NCBI RefSeq assembly: GCF_000716595.1
Contig: NZ_JNXC01000011.1
Coordinates: 104,981 to 168,980 of the forward strand
DNA length: 64,000 bases
Direction: 5' to 3'
DNA from: Saccharothrix sp. NRRL B-16314
Lineage (GTDB): Bacteria > Actinomycetota > Actinomycetes > Mycobacteriales > Pseudonocardiaceae
Below the pieces are notes generated by a model. It saw only the letters and a list, made by a program, of their open reading frames with translations. It did no database searches and was not told the DNA's origin. Shown here one piece after another: positions 1 through 8,459 of this stretch; position 1 is the first letter of the stretch, and each line of letters begins with the position of its first letter. Both the position numbers and the translations under genes were made by a program.

Positions 1-10
1 GACGACCACC

Positions 11-421
11 ATGCCGCCCGTCCCCACGCTCTCCCCCGACGAGTTCGCGCGCGAACTGCTGAACGCGCAGGTCGCCACCGACCGGGCGGCGGTCGAGTCC
101 CTCGTGGACTGGTGGGTCCCCCAGCTGTCCTCGAAGCGGCTCGGGCTCGTGGTGCACGGGGTGCGGTTCACCCACGAGGAGATCTGGGCGGACTTCCGGC
201 AGACCCGGAACCGGTACCCCACCGCGCTGCTGCTGTCCTCCGCGGACTTCGTCAGCTTCGACAGCGACGACTTCTGGGTGACCGTGGTGCCCTACACCCA
301 CGCCTCCGGAGCGGAGGCGAACAGGTGGTGCGACCGGGAGCGCATCGGCCCGGACGATTGCTTCGCCAAGCGCCTCACCCACACCGGCACGTCCGCCGGC
401 ACGACCGTGCTGCGCCGCTGA
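11..421 (+). CDS. hypothetical protein, possibly 5'-incomplete
   Basis: I do not recognise this 136-residue protein. It is soluble, with no signal peptide or membrane segment, and has several aromatic-rich stretches (DWWVPQL, DDFWVTVVPYTH) and two cysteines near the C-terminus (WCDRERIGPDDC). The ATG at 11 has no Shine-Dalgarno sequence and the frame is open to the window edge, so the real start may lie upstream and this may be the C-terminal part of a longer protein. It converges with the next gene, 25 bp away. The composition is typical of a real actinobacterial gene. Confidence 0.6.
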   Translation: MPPVPTLSPDEFARELLNAQVATDRAAVESLVDWWVPQLSSKRLGLVVHGVRFTHEEIWADFRQTRNRYPTALLLSSADFVSFDSDDFWVTVVPYTHASGAEANRWCDRERIGPDDCFAKRLTHTGTSAGTTVLRR

Positions 422-446
422 CCCACCGACCCGCCGACCGGGCCGC

Positions 447-1400
447 TCAGGCGCCGCGCGCCACCGGTCGCCACCGGATCCCGTAGGCGAAGCCGGAACG
501 CAGGTCCGCGAACGTGACGCGCACCTCGTGCACGGCGTCGACCGCCACCTCGTCGCCCACCACCTCCGGGTGGTCCGCCGCCCCCCGGACCAGGCTCACC
601 GAGGTGGGCACGTGCTCGACGGGGAACCGCACCCGCAACTCGAAGGACTCGCACCGGCGCTCCGGGCGGTAGAGGTAGTGCGACCGGATGCCGCCGGCGC
701 CGCAAGCGCGGACGACCAGGCCGCACTCGTGCCGCTGACCTGCGGAGAGCGGCTGCGGGAGGCGCAGGTCGAGCAGGAGGCGGCCGTCCCGGACGCGCTG
801 TTCGCCGATCACCTCGGCCCCGAAGAGCGAGACGGCCCGCAGGTCGGCCCCGTCACCGGCCGGCCCGAGCGCGGGCGGTGTGGCCGCCACCCGGACGTGG
901 TCGCCGATGTCGCCCTCGGCCACGATCGTCCGCCGCTCCACGCACTCGGGCTCCGGCACGTCGAGGCGGACCAGGGCCTCCAGCCGCTCGACGTGCCAGT
1001 CGCCGTCCTCGCCTCCGGGCGGCGGCCCGGACCGGGCCACGGCGTTCTCCGCGAACAGGTCGATCGCCTCCTCGACACGTCGCCGGATCGTGCGGACGTC
1101 GCGGTGGAACTCGTCGGCGAGCGACCGCTCCCGATCTCCCAGGAACTTCCCGGCCACGTCGACGTCCAGCGCGAGTGCGCCGACGAACACCGCACGCAGG
1201 TCGAACGGCAGCCCTTCGCTCGAATCGCGCAACGTCGCGCGCACCTTCTCCCGGACGGCGGCGTGCGGGTCGGTCTCCTCGACGCCGCACAGCGCTCGCA
1301 GGGCCGGCCCGACCTCGTCCCCGAGGCGCACCGCCTGGACCCCGCGACCACGGCGGAGCCTGCGCAGGTCGGCCGCGAGTTCGGCCGGGGAGATCTCCAT
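447..1400 (-). CDS. hypothetical protein with N-terminal helical domain
   Basis: A 317-residue cytoplasmic protein. The frame is open further upstream to 1787, but the ATG at 1400 has a good GGAGAG ribosome binding site and gives a sensible N-terminus (MEISPAELAADLRRLRRGRG). Residues 1-120 look all-helical, with an Arg-rich opening and a VRTIRRRVEEAIDLF helix. The remainder is beta-rich with few distinguishing residues. I have the impression of a recurrent Pseudonocardiales family of unknown function, possibly regulatory, but no catalytic motif is visible. It lies downstream of the SARP regulator in the same orientation, 133 bp away, so co-transcription is possible. Confidence 0.75.
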   Translation of the reverse strand: MEISPAELAADLRRLRRGRGVQAVRLGDEVGPALRALCGVEETDPHAAVREKVRATLRDSSEGLPFDLRAVFVGALALDVDVAGKFLGDRERSLADEFHRDVRTIRRRVEEAIDLFAENAVARSGPPPGGEDGDWHVERLEALVRLDVPEPECVERRTIVAEGDIGDHVRVAATPPALGPAGDGADLRAVSLFGAEVIGEQRVRDGRLLLDLRLPQPLSAGQRHECGLVVRACGAGGIRSHYLYRPERRCESFELRVRFPVEHVPTSVSLVRGAADHPEVVGDEVAVDAVHEVRVTFADLRSGFAYGIRWRPVARGA

Positions 1401-1533
1401 GCGGCTCTCCGTCCGGGCCGGGTGATCGACGTCCACCGTGTCGCCCCGTCCCCCAGTGTCGGCGCGTCCGGCCGCACGCGCGCTGCCCTCACCCGATAGG
1501 GCTACGCGGAGCCCGTGGTCAGCGGGCGGACCG

Positions 1534-4251
1534 TCAGCGGGCGAACGACAGCTTGCGGGCCAGGTCGTCGGCGTCGGGGAGGCGCAGGTCGTGGTAGAGG
1601 CGCTGGGCGGCCTGCCAGTGTGGCCGGGCGGCGGTGGGGCCTTCGGACTGCTCCAGGACGTCACCGATCGCCCGGTGGCACAGGGCTTCCTGGTAGTGGT
1701 CGCCCAGACGCGCCGCCAGGGCCAGCCCGGCGCGGTACGACTCCAGGGCCTCGTCGGCACGACCCAGCTGCTGCGACGCGGTGCCAACGGTGTGGAGCGC
1801 GGCCGTGTGTGCCTTGGACGGCGCCGACGGGAACAACGTCAGGGCCTCGGTCGCGTGGCGTAACGCCTCCTCCGGCTGGTGCTTGCGCAGCAGCACGTTC
1901 GCCAGGTTGTTCTGGATGCTCGCCTGCGACCGGCGGTCACCCACCTCCCGCGCCACGTCCAGCGCCTCCAGGATCACCTCCTGCGCCCGGTCCAGCCGGT
2001 CGTCGGCCATCAGGCAGTAGCCGAGGTTCGCCAACGCCGCCAGCTCCAGGTGCCGGTCGCCCTCCGCCAACGCCGCCGCCCGCGTGCACGCCTCGACCGC
2101 CTCGTCGATCCGCCCCAGGTCCGCCAACGTCGAACCCAGCCGCAGCAGGAACGTCGCCTCGGCGTGCGCGTCGCCCAACGACCGCGCCGCGGCCAACCCG
2201 ATGCGGCACAACGCCAGCCGGTCCATCCGGTTCCCCCGCCGGAAGTGGAACGCGTCCAGGCACAGCGCCAGCTGCCACGTCCGCTCCCGGTGCCCGCCGT
2301 TCACCGCCATGTCCAGCGCCAGCCCCAGGTTCGCCTCCTCCAGCGTGAACCAGTCCAACGCCGTCGCGTGCGACAGCAGCTCCGGGAACGAGGACGGCGG
2401 GTGCTCGGCGGGCCCGAACGGCCGGACGTGGTCGGACAGGTGCGCCCGCGCCCGGTCCGCGACGTGCAGGTAGTAGTCGAGCAGCCGGTGCGCCGCCAGC
2501 TCCACCTCCGACTCGGTGGCCGCCAGGTGGTGCGTGAACAGCCGCACCAGGTCGTGCCGCGAGTACCGGTCGGGCGTCGACTCGTGCAACAGGTTCGCGT
2601 ACGCCAGGGTCCGCAGGTGCGTCCGGGCGCTGACCACGTTGATGTCCAGCAACGCCGCCGCCGTGTAGCTGTCCAGGTCCGTCCCGGGGTGCAGCCCGAG
2701 CCGCCGGAACAGCCGCGCCGCGCCCTCGGGCAGTTCCCGGTAGCTCACCGCCAACGCCGCGTGCACCCCGCGCCCCGCCTCCGGCAGCGACAACGCGGAC
2801 AGCCGGCCCTGCTCGTCGCGCAGCTCGTCCACGAGCGACTGGATCGTCCACCGCGGCCGTGACGCCAGCCGTGCGCCCGCGATCCGCAACGCCAGCGGCA
2901 GCCGGTCGCACTGCTCCACCAGCTCGGCCACCGCGTCCGGCTCCTGCTCGATCCGCTGACGCCCGAGCAGTGCGGCCAGCAGGTCTTCCGCACTCGACTC
3001 CGGCAACGTCGGCACGTGCAGCGACGACGCGCCCTCCGTCACCACCAGGTCGTCCAGGCGGTGCCGGCTCGTCACCAGCACCAGGCACCGCGACGACCCG
3101 GGCAGCAACGGCCGCACCTGCTCGGCCGACCGGGCGTTGTCGAGGAACACCAGCACCCGGCGCCCGGCCAGCAGCGACCGGTACTGCGAGGCCTGGTCCT
3201 CCAGGCTCACCGCGATCTCCGAGTCGGTCAGCCCCAGCGCCCGCAGGAACCCGATCAACGCCGTCCGCGGGTCCAGCGGCTCGGTCTCGTCGAACCCGCG
3301 CAGGTTCACGAACAGCTGCCCGTCCGGGAAGTCGCCGGCCACCCGGTGCGCCCAGCGCAGCGCCAACGCCGTCTTGCCCACCCCGGCGGGACCGACCAGC
3401 AGCCCGATCGCCGAGTCCTGCCCGCTCAGGCTCTCACCGAGGTCCGACAGTTCCGACTCACGCCCGACGAACCCGCGGTGCTCACGCGGCAGCTGCGCGG
3501 GCGCGCGACCCACCGGCGCGGACGGCGCGGTGTCCCCCGCCAGCACGGTCCGGTACGCGTCCCGCAGCTCCGGCCCCGGGTCGACGCCCAGCTCCTCGGC
3601 CAGCCGTTCCCGCGTGCGGTGGAACAGCGCCAGCGCCTCGGCCTGCCGCCCGGTCCAGTGCAGCGCCAGCACCAGCCGCGACACCAGCGCCTCGCGCAAC
3701 GGGTTCGCGTCCACCGCGTCCCGCAGCCCCGTCACCGCCTCGTCCGCCCGGTCCAGCCGCGACAGCCTGGTCGCCAGCTCCTGCACGGCCACCAGCCGCA
3801 GCTCCTCCAGCCGCGCCGACACCGCCTCGCGCAGGTGGTCGCCCGGCACGTCCGCGAGCACCGGCCCGCGCCACAGCGCCAACGCGTCCCGCAGCAGCTC
3901 GACCGCCGCGTCGTCCGCCGCGTCACGTGCGGTCGCCAGCAGGTCCTCGAACCGGAACACGTCGACGGCGTCGCGCTCACCGGTCAGCACGTAGCCGGGC
4001 GCACGGGTGACGAGCGCGACACCACCGGTCAGGACCTTGCGCAGCTGGGCGATATGTCCTTGGAGGGCGGCTTTCGCCTGCGGCGGCGGTGAGCCGTCCC
4101 ACACCAGGTCGAGGAGCCGGTCGCCGGACACCACCCGGTTGAGTTCGAGGGCGAGCGCGGCGAGCACCGTCCGCCGCTTGGCCGCACCCAGCCGAACCGC
4201 ATCCCCACCTGCGTAAACCAGCTCAACGGGGCCGAGCAGGTTCACCCGCAT
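1534..4251 (-). CDS. AfsR/SARP-type transcriptional regulator (BTAD, NB-ARC, TPR)
   Basis: A 905-residue regulator of the AfsR/DnrI/RedD class, which activates secondary-metabolite or morphology genes. In order: an OmpR-like winged helix (MRVNLLGPVEL to about residue 90), a BTAD helical domain (about 95-245, ending ELGVDPGPELRDAYR), an NB-ARC ATPase with P-loop GPAGVGKTALAL and a VLVFLDNA Walker B-like strand, and a C-terminal TPR array (about 600-900). The frame opens 40 codons earlier, but the ATG at 4251 has an AAAGGG ribosome binding site and starts exactly at the conserved MRVNLLGPV, so it is preferred. It is divergent from the ESX operon (168 bp between starts), which is a candidate target, though that is inference. 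Confidence 0.93.
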   Translation of the reverse strand: MRVNLLGPVELVYAGGDAVRLGAAKRRTVLAALALELNRVVSGDRLLDLVWDGSPPPQAKAALQGHIAQLRKVLTGGVALVTRAPGYVLTGERDAVDVFRFEDLLATARDAADDAAVELLRDALALWRGPVLADVPGDHLREAVSARLEELRLVAVQELATRLSRLDRADEAVTGLRDAVDANPLREALVSRLVLALHWTGRQAEALALFHRTRERLAEELGVDPGPELRDAYRTVLAGDTAPSAPVGRAPAQLPREHRGFVGRESELSDLGESLSGQDSAIGLLVGPAGVGKTALALRWAHRVAGDFPDGQLFVNLRGFDETEPLDPRTALIGFLRALGLTDSEIAVSLEDQASQYRSLLAGRRVLVFLDNARSAEQVRPLLPGSSRCLVLVTSRHRLDDLVVTEGASSLHVPTLPESSAEDLLAALLGRQRIEQEPDAVAELVEQCDRLPLALRIAGARLASRPRWTIQSLVDELRDEQGRLSALSLPEAGRGVHAALAVSYRELPEGAARLFRRLGLHPGTDLDSYTAAALLDINVVSARTHLRTLAYANLLHESTPDRYSRHDLVRLFTHHLAATESEVELAAHRLLDYYLHVADRARAHLSDHVRPFGPAEHPPSSFPELLSHATALDWFTLEEANLGLALDMAVNGGHRERTWQLALCLDAFHFRRGNRMDRLALCRIGLAAARSLGDAHAEATFLLRLGSTLADLGRIDEAVEACTRAAALAEGDRHLELAALANLGYCLMADDRLDRAQEVILEALDVAREVGDRRSQASIQNNLANVLLRKHQPEEALRHATEALTLFPSAPSKAHTAALHTVGTASQQLGRADEALESYRAGLALAARLGDHYQEALCHRAIGDVLEQSEGPTAARPHWQAAQRLYHDLRLPDADDLARKLSFAR

Positions 4252-4418
4252 CTGAAGCCCTTTCGGCGTTGTCACCGTGTAGTCGCAGAGTTTCCCACAG
4301 TGCTGGGCCTGGTCCGGAGGCCTGCGCGGGAGGTCACGTTGGGGCGGCGTTGGCCGGGCGTTGGAGGACACCGCGAAGGTGGGTGCCGTCCATCAGGCCG
4401 CCTTCGCGAGGGATACCG

Positions 4419-4835
4419 ATGTACATCGCCGAAACCGGGGATGCAGTGGCCCCGCCCCAGGACGTCCCGACCGTGAACGGTCAGGTCGTGGCACTCCAGG
4501 AAACCGTGAACAGCGGCCAGGTGTCGCTCGACCCCGTCACCGGCGAAGAGCTGCGCAAGATGCTCGTCGAGCAGATGGACCTGGTCGACTCGTGGCTGGA
4601 GCGCGCCGGCCGGCTGGCCCGTCCCGCGCCGCTGGGCGCCAACCCCGTCGGCGACCGGATGGCGCACAAGTTCGAGGCACGCGCGGACGGCGACCCGCGC
4701 TCGTTCGTCGCCGTGATGACCGCCTACCGCGAGGTCTTGCAGCAGACGCACGATTCCGTGCAGTCCGCGATCCGCAACTTCATCGCCATCGACGAGGAGC
4801 ACGGCTCCGAGTTCGTCCGGCTGAGCGCGAACTGA
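4419..4835 (+). CDS. small helical ESX-associated protein (PE/EspC-like partner)
   Basis: A 138-residue acidic protein with GAGGGA six bases before the ATG at 4419. After a Pro/Gly-containing leader (about 1-35) it is mainly helical: EELRKMLVEQMDLVDSWLERAGRLA, a Pro/Gly turn (PLGANPVGD), then a long helix through VMTAYREVLQQTHDSVQSAIRNF. This helix-turn-helix hairpin, together with its place immediately before a PPE-like gene and an EspG gene, suggests the small subunit of a type VII secretion pair. No WxG motif is present, so it is not a classical WXG100 protein. The assignment rests mostly on context. Confidence 0.7.
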   Translation: MYIAETGDAVAPPQDVPTVNGQVVALQETVNSGQVSLDPVTGEELRKMLVEQMDLVDSWLERAGRLARPAPLGANPVGDRMAHKFEARADGDPRSFVAVMTAYREVLQQTHDSVQSAIRNFIAIDEEHGSEFVRLSAN

Positions 4836-4849
4836 GAGGGGCGTCGACG

Positions 4850-6532
4850 ATGGCGGAGCAGGGACAGCGGACGCACCTGGAGCGGTTGCGCGAGCAGGAC
4901 GTCGACCTGGTGCTGACCGACGCGCAGAACTGGGCGTCCCGGTCGCACCGCGAGCTGTACGAGGCGGTGCACAACAACAACGACCCCGGCCAGACCGGCG
5001 AGATCGGCTCGGAGTGGGGCCAGTTCGGCACCGAGCTCACCGAGTCCGCGCGGCTCATCAACGAGCGGGTCGCGGTCAGCGAGGCCGGGTGGACCGGCGC
5101 GGCGGCGGACGCGGCGCGGCTCGCGATCAAGGGCTTGGCCGACTGGGTGACGCACACCGCCGAGACCGCGGTCGAGGTCGGCAAGCGGGTGCAGGACCAG
5201 AGCCAGATCATGGAGAACGCGCGGGCGAGCATGCCCGAGCCGGTCGAGTTCGACTGGAACCAGGCCACAGGGACGTTCGCGGCGGGCGGCATCGTCGGGT
5301 TGGCGTCGTCCGCCACCGACATGCAGGCCGCCAACGACAAGGCGCGGGCCATGCACGAGCACGCCGTGACGGTCATGAGCACGATGGAGAACGAGTCGCG
5401 TGCGGTCGACCAGACCACGCCGCGGTTCACCGCGCCGTTCAACCCCGTCACCGGTCGGACCGAGGAGCCGCCGGCGATGCTGATGCGGGCTCTGGCCGTG
5501 GAAGGCGTGAGCGGCGCGAGTGGTGGCGCCGTCGCCGGTGTCGTCGAGGCCGGCAGCACCACGCCCGCGAGCTTCGCGGCCACGTCGCAGCAACTCCGGC
5601 AGGCCGAGATGGCGCAGCCGACGTCGTCCGCGCAGGCGGGCTCGTACTCGCCGTCGGGTACGGCCACTGCTTCGGCCCCCGCCGCTTACACCGCCCCGTC
5701 CGCCTACACGGGTCCGGCCGGTTCGTACGCCGGACCGTCCGGTTCGTACGCGGCCGGTGGCGTCGGGGCGTACGCGAGCGGCAGCCCCGCGTCCCCCGGC
5801 ATGGCGCCGAGTCCGGCGATGTACCGGCCCGAGGGCACCACGGCTGCCGCGGCGGCGGCCCAGGTCCCGGTGGCCAACCCGTACACGCCACCGGCCGGCT
5901 CGACCTACACGCCGTCCGGCGGCAGCCCCGGCTACACCCCTCCCGGCAGCGGTTACGTGCCGCCGTACCAGCCCGCCGACCGGAACGCCGTGCCGCGCCA
6001 GGGCGGTGGCACCCTCCCTCCGGGCGTGAAGCCGCCGACCTACATCCCGGCCGGCGCACCCGGCACGCCACCGTTGCCCAACAGCGGTGTCAACAGCGGC
6101 GGCGGTACCAGCACTGGCGGCGGCGCGGGCCGGATGCCGGTGGGCGGTATGCCTCCGGGCGGTTTCGGCGGCGCTCCCGGTTTCGGCGGTGGTCCCGGCT
6201 TCGGTCCGACGGGCTCCGGTGGCGCGGGCGGCACCGGTGGGTCGATGGCCGCGGGTGGTTCGACGGGCGCGGTCGGCGGACCGGGTGCTCCCGGCGCCCG
6301 TGGCGCGATGCCGGTCGGCGGGTTCGGCCCCGGTGGCGCGGGTGCGTCCGGGATGCCGATGGCCGGCGCACCGGCGGGCGCACCGGCCGGTGGCCAGCAG
6401 GGTGAGGACAAGGAGCACCGGACCGCCGCGTACCTCCGCGGTGAGGACATCTTCGAGGTGCCGGGCGAGAACCTGCCGCCGTCGGTGATCGGTGGCGCGA
6501 AGTCGCGCAAGAAGGGCGGCGACCAGCCGTGA
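4850..6532 (+). CDS. PPE-like type VII secretion substrate with Gly/Pro-rich tail
   Basis: A 560-residue protein with GAGAGGGG eight bases before the ATG. Residues 1-200 are helical, with the WxG turn at W81-T-G followed by an Ala-rich helix, as in WXG100/PPE proteins. Residues about 210-510 are low complexity: YTGPAGSYAGPSGSYA repeats, then long Gly/Ala/Pro stretches (GGFGGAPGFGGGPGFG). The last 40 residues regain order and carry a YLRGE motif, matching the YxxxD/E signal used by ESX systems. It is probably exported by an ESX machine encoded elsewhere, as no EccC/EccD genes lie in this window. The next gene overlaps by four bases. Confidence 0.85.
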   Translation: MAEQGQRTHLERLREQDVDLVLTDAQNWASRSHRELYEAVHNNNDPGQTGEIGSEWGQFGTELTESARLINERVAVSEAGWTGAAADAARLAIKGLADWVTHTAETAVEVGKRVQDQSQIMENARASMPEPVEFDWNQATGTFAAGGIVGLASSATDMQAANDKARAMHEHAVTVMSTMENESRAVDQTTPRFTAPFNPVTGRTEEPPAMLMRALAVEGVSGASGGAVAGVVEAGSTTPASFAATSQQLRQAEMAQPTSSAQAGSYSPSGTATASAPAAYTAPSAYTGPAGSYAGPSGSYAAGGVGAYASGSPASPGMAPSPAMYRPEGTTAAAAAAQVPVANPYTPPAGSTYTPSGGSPGYTPPGSGYVPPYQPADRNAVPRQGGGTLPPGVKPPTYIPAGAPGTPPLPNSGVNSGGGTSTGGGAGRMPVGGMPPGGFGGAPGFGGGPGFGPTGSGGAGGTGGSMAAGGSTGAVGGPGAPGARGAMPVGGFGPGGAGASGMPMAGAPAGAPAGGQQGEDKEHRTAAYLRGEDIFEVPGENLPPSVIGGAKSRKKGGDQP

Positions 6533-7284
6533 TCGAGCCCGAGTTCCTGCTCACGCCGCGGCAGCTCGACGTGCTGTGGCACGACCTCGACCTCGGCCGG
6601 CTGCCGTACCCGCTGGACGTGCCGAGCCAAGGCGCCACGGAGGAGGAGCGCCGGCGGCTGCGGGAGGAGGTGCTCGCGGAGTACGGCGAGCCCGACCCCC
6701 GGCTGGTGGCGCTGCTCCGGCTGCTCGGTGACCACGAGGTGGCGGTGGACGCGGTCGCCCACATCGACCGCGCGGTGCGGGCGGTGGCCGTGTCCGACGG
6801 CGAGCGGGCCGCGTTGGCGCTGATCGACAGCGGTTCGGTCGGTGTGCTGGAGATCCGGCCCACCGCGCTGGCCCGGTCGATCGTGGACGTGCTGCCGGAC
6901 GGGTCGGCGGGGCCGGGGAGCGCGTTGTCGCTGCGGATGGAGACGTTGACCGCGGCGGCGCAGGACGAGCCGGAGGACGACGAGGACGACCCGTGGGGCG
7001 GCGGGGAGCTGGACGAGCGGGAGGCGTTGCAGAAGGCCGGGCTGTCGCGCGAGGACGCGACGGCGGTCAGCGAGCTGGCCGGCAACCGGGTCGCCGGTGG
7101 CCAGTTCGGCGTCACCGTCGGCTCCGGCTACCGGCGGGACCGGGCGGGCACGCTGATCACGTGGTTCGACACCCACCAGGGCCGCTACCTGATGGTGCAC
7201 GAGAACGGCTGGCTCAGCCTCGCGCCGACCGACAACGACCGCATCGCCACCCGGATCGCCTCGGTCCTCTCCTCCGCAACCTGA
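6529..7284 (+). CDS. EspG-family ESX secretion-associated chaperone
   Basis: A 251-residue protein starting with GTG inside the stop region of the PPE-like gene (GTGA overlap), so the two are translationally coupled. The N-terminus (FLLTPRQLDVLWHDLDLGRLPYPLDV) and the C-terminal segment (GSGYRRDRAGTLITWFDTHQGRYLMV) match the EspG pattern. EspG proteins bind cognate PE/PPE dimers in the cytosol and keep them soluble for the ESX translocon. A very acidic loop (DEPEDDEDD) separates the two halves. Its position directly behind the PPE-like gene supports a dedicated chaperone role. Confidence 0.9.
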   Translation: MIEPEFLLTPRQLDVLWHDLDLGRLPYPLDVPSQGATEEERRRLREEVLAEYGEPDPRLVALLRLLGDHEVAVDAVAHIDRAVRAVAVSDGERAALALIDSGSVGVLEIRPTALARSIVDVLPDGSAGPGSALSLRMETLTAAAQDEPEDDEDDPWGGGELDEREALQKAGLSREDATAVSELAGNRVAGGQFGVTVGSGYRRDRAGTLITWFDTHQGRYLMVHENGWLSLAPTDNDRIATRIASVLSSAT

Positions 7285-7290
7285 CCCCCT

Positions 7291-7378
7291 CCGAGAGTCC
7301 TACGTTCAGAACGCGTGAGTCCTACCTCCAGAACACCCGTCTCCTACGTTCAGAACCCCCGAATTCAACGCTCAGGAC
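7291..7378 (-). repeat. 22-bp-period tandem array, copy 1 (4 units)
   Basis: Four contiguous 22-bp units (7291-7312, 7313-7334, 7335-7356, 7357-7378), read on the minus strand. The core is GTTCYGARCGTWGRAC, an imperfect dyad GTTC-N8-GRAC. The unit nearest 7378 is the TTGAA sub-type and the other three are the TAGGA sub-type, one of them degenerate. The stop codon of the oxidoreductase gene lies inside the last unit. The array fills the gap between the convergent EspG and oxidoreductase genes. Confidence 0.93.
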
Positions 7379-8238
7379 GCCGGGGACGACCGGAACCGCT
7401 CGACCAGCCGCGAGTAGCTGTCGTCCCCGTGCCCGTCCTCGACCACCGCGCGCACCATCCGCAACGTGTACGACGGGAACTCGTCGTCGATCCCCCGGTC
7501 ACGGCTCTCCCGCACGAGGTCCGCCACGGCGGGCAGGTGGTGCTTCAACGCCCCGAACGGCACCGCGTACTCGCCCCGGTCCACCTCGCCCGCCAACGAC
7601 GGCAGGTACGCGAGCAGCCCGCTCAACGACGCCCCAGCGTGCTCCAGGAACCGCTTCACCTCGACGCCCTCGCTCGCCAGCAACGCCGACGCGTGCAGGA
7701 ACCCGTTGAGCGTGCCCCACATCGTGTCGTTCACGGCCAACCCGAACAGCGCGGGCGTCCCCGGGTCGTCACCGAGGTAGGTCCCACGCCCGCCCAGCAA
7801 CGACAGCACCTCGCGATGACGCCCGTACGCCGCCTCGTCACCGCCGTAGAACACGACCGAGTCCGCGTGCCCGATCGCCGGCGCGATGGTCATGATCTGG
7901 CCGTGCACGTACGAGCCGCCGCGCTCGGCCACCCACGCCGCCACGTCACGCGCCTCGCCGGACGTCCCGTCGGTCAGGTTGACCACCGCACGTCCGTCCA
8001 GTGATCCCGCCGACGCCAGGATCGCGCGCACGGCATCGTTCCCCTTGACGTTCACCACCACCAGGTCGCTCGCCGCGACGGCCTCCGGCACGGAACCCGC
8101 GCTCACCGCGCCCTCCGCCACCAACCCGTCGGCCTTGCCCGCCGTGCGGTTCCACACCGTGGTCCGCTGCCCACCCGCCAGGAACGCGGCTGCCAGCGCG
8201 GACCCCATCTCTCCCAGACCCAGCACAGTCACAGTCAT
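7372..8238 (-). CDS. NAD(P)-dependent oxidoreductase, imine reductase/3-hydroxyisobutyrate dehydrogenase family
   Basis: A 288-residue enzyme. The N-terminal Rossmann fold opens with VTVLGLGEMGSALAAAFLAGG (GxGxxG), followed by VWNRT, where the Asn-Arg after the second strand favours NADPH. The C-terminal half is the all-helical domain through which these enzymes dimerise. The segment DGTSGEARDVAAWVAERGGSYVHGQIM resembles the imine reductase/beta-hydroxyacid dehydrogenase superfamily, but the catalytic Lys of true beta-hydroxyacid dehydrogenases is not obvious (N-D-T-M-W at the expected helix), which fits imine reductase-like members better. The substrate is unknown. Expression is probably from the MerR-type promoter immediately upstream, giving an almost leaderless transcript. 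Confidence 0.88.
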   Translation of the reverse strand: MTVTVLGLGEMGSALAAAFLAGGQRTTVWNRTAGKADGLVAEGAVSAGSVPEAVAASDLVVVNVKGNDAVRAILASAGSLDGRAVVNLTDGTSGEARDVAAWVAERGGSYVHGQIMTIAPAIGHADSVVFYGGDEAAYGRHREVLSLLGGRGTYLGDDPGTPALFGLAVNDTMWGTLNGFLHASALLASEGVEVKRFLEHAGASLSGLLAYLPSLAGEVDRGEYAVPFGALKHHLPAVADLVRESRDRGIDDEFPSYTLRMVRAVVEDGHGDDSYSRLVERFRSSPAS

Positions 8239-8245
8239 GGCACCG

Positions 8246-8276
8246 ACGCTAAAACCTCAGGTTTACTAGAGGTCAA
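8246..8276 (-). promoter_or_regulatory. MerR/SoxR-type promoter with 19-bp spacer
   Basis: On the minus strand the -35 TTGACC (8271-8276) and -10 TAGCGT (8246-8251) are 19 bp apart. The spacer holds the palindromic element CCTCAGGTTTACTAGAGG (8255-8272), which agrees with the SoxR box CCTCAAGTTAACTTGAGG at 15 of 18 positions. A 19-bp spacer with a dyad between the hexamers is the hallmark of MerR-family activated promoters. The predicted start site is within a few bases of the ATG at 8238. No MerR gene lies in the window. Confidence 0.75.
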
Positions 8277-8459
8277 CCGATGTCTTGATCACGCCCCCGC
8301 CACGGCCGAAGGCCGGTAGGCTCACTGCGCCCCAACGGTCCACCCTTACACCATTCGAGTGACAATGGGCCGGAATTCCCACGTCGGAGTACCACTGCGC
8401 TCGCTTCGGACGATACGACGGCGACAGGGCGGCCCATCGAGATTGGTCAGCAGAGCTGA

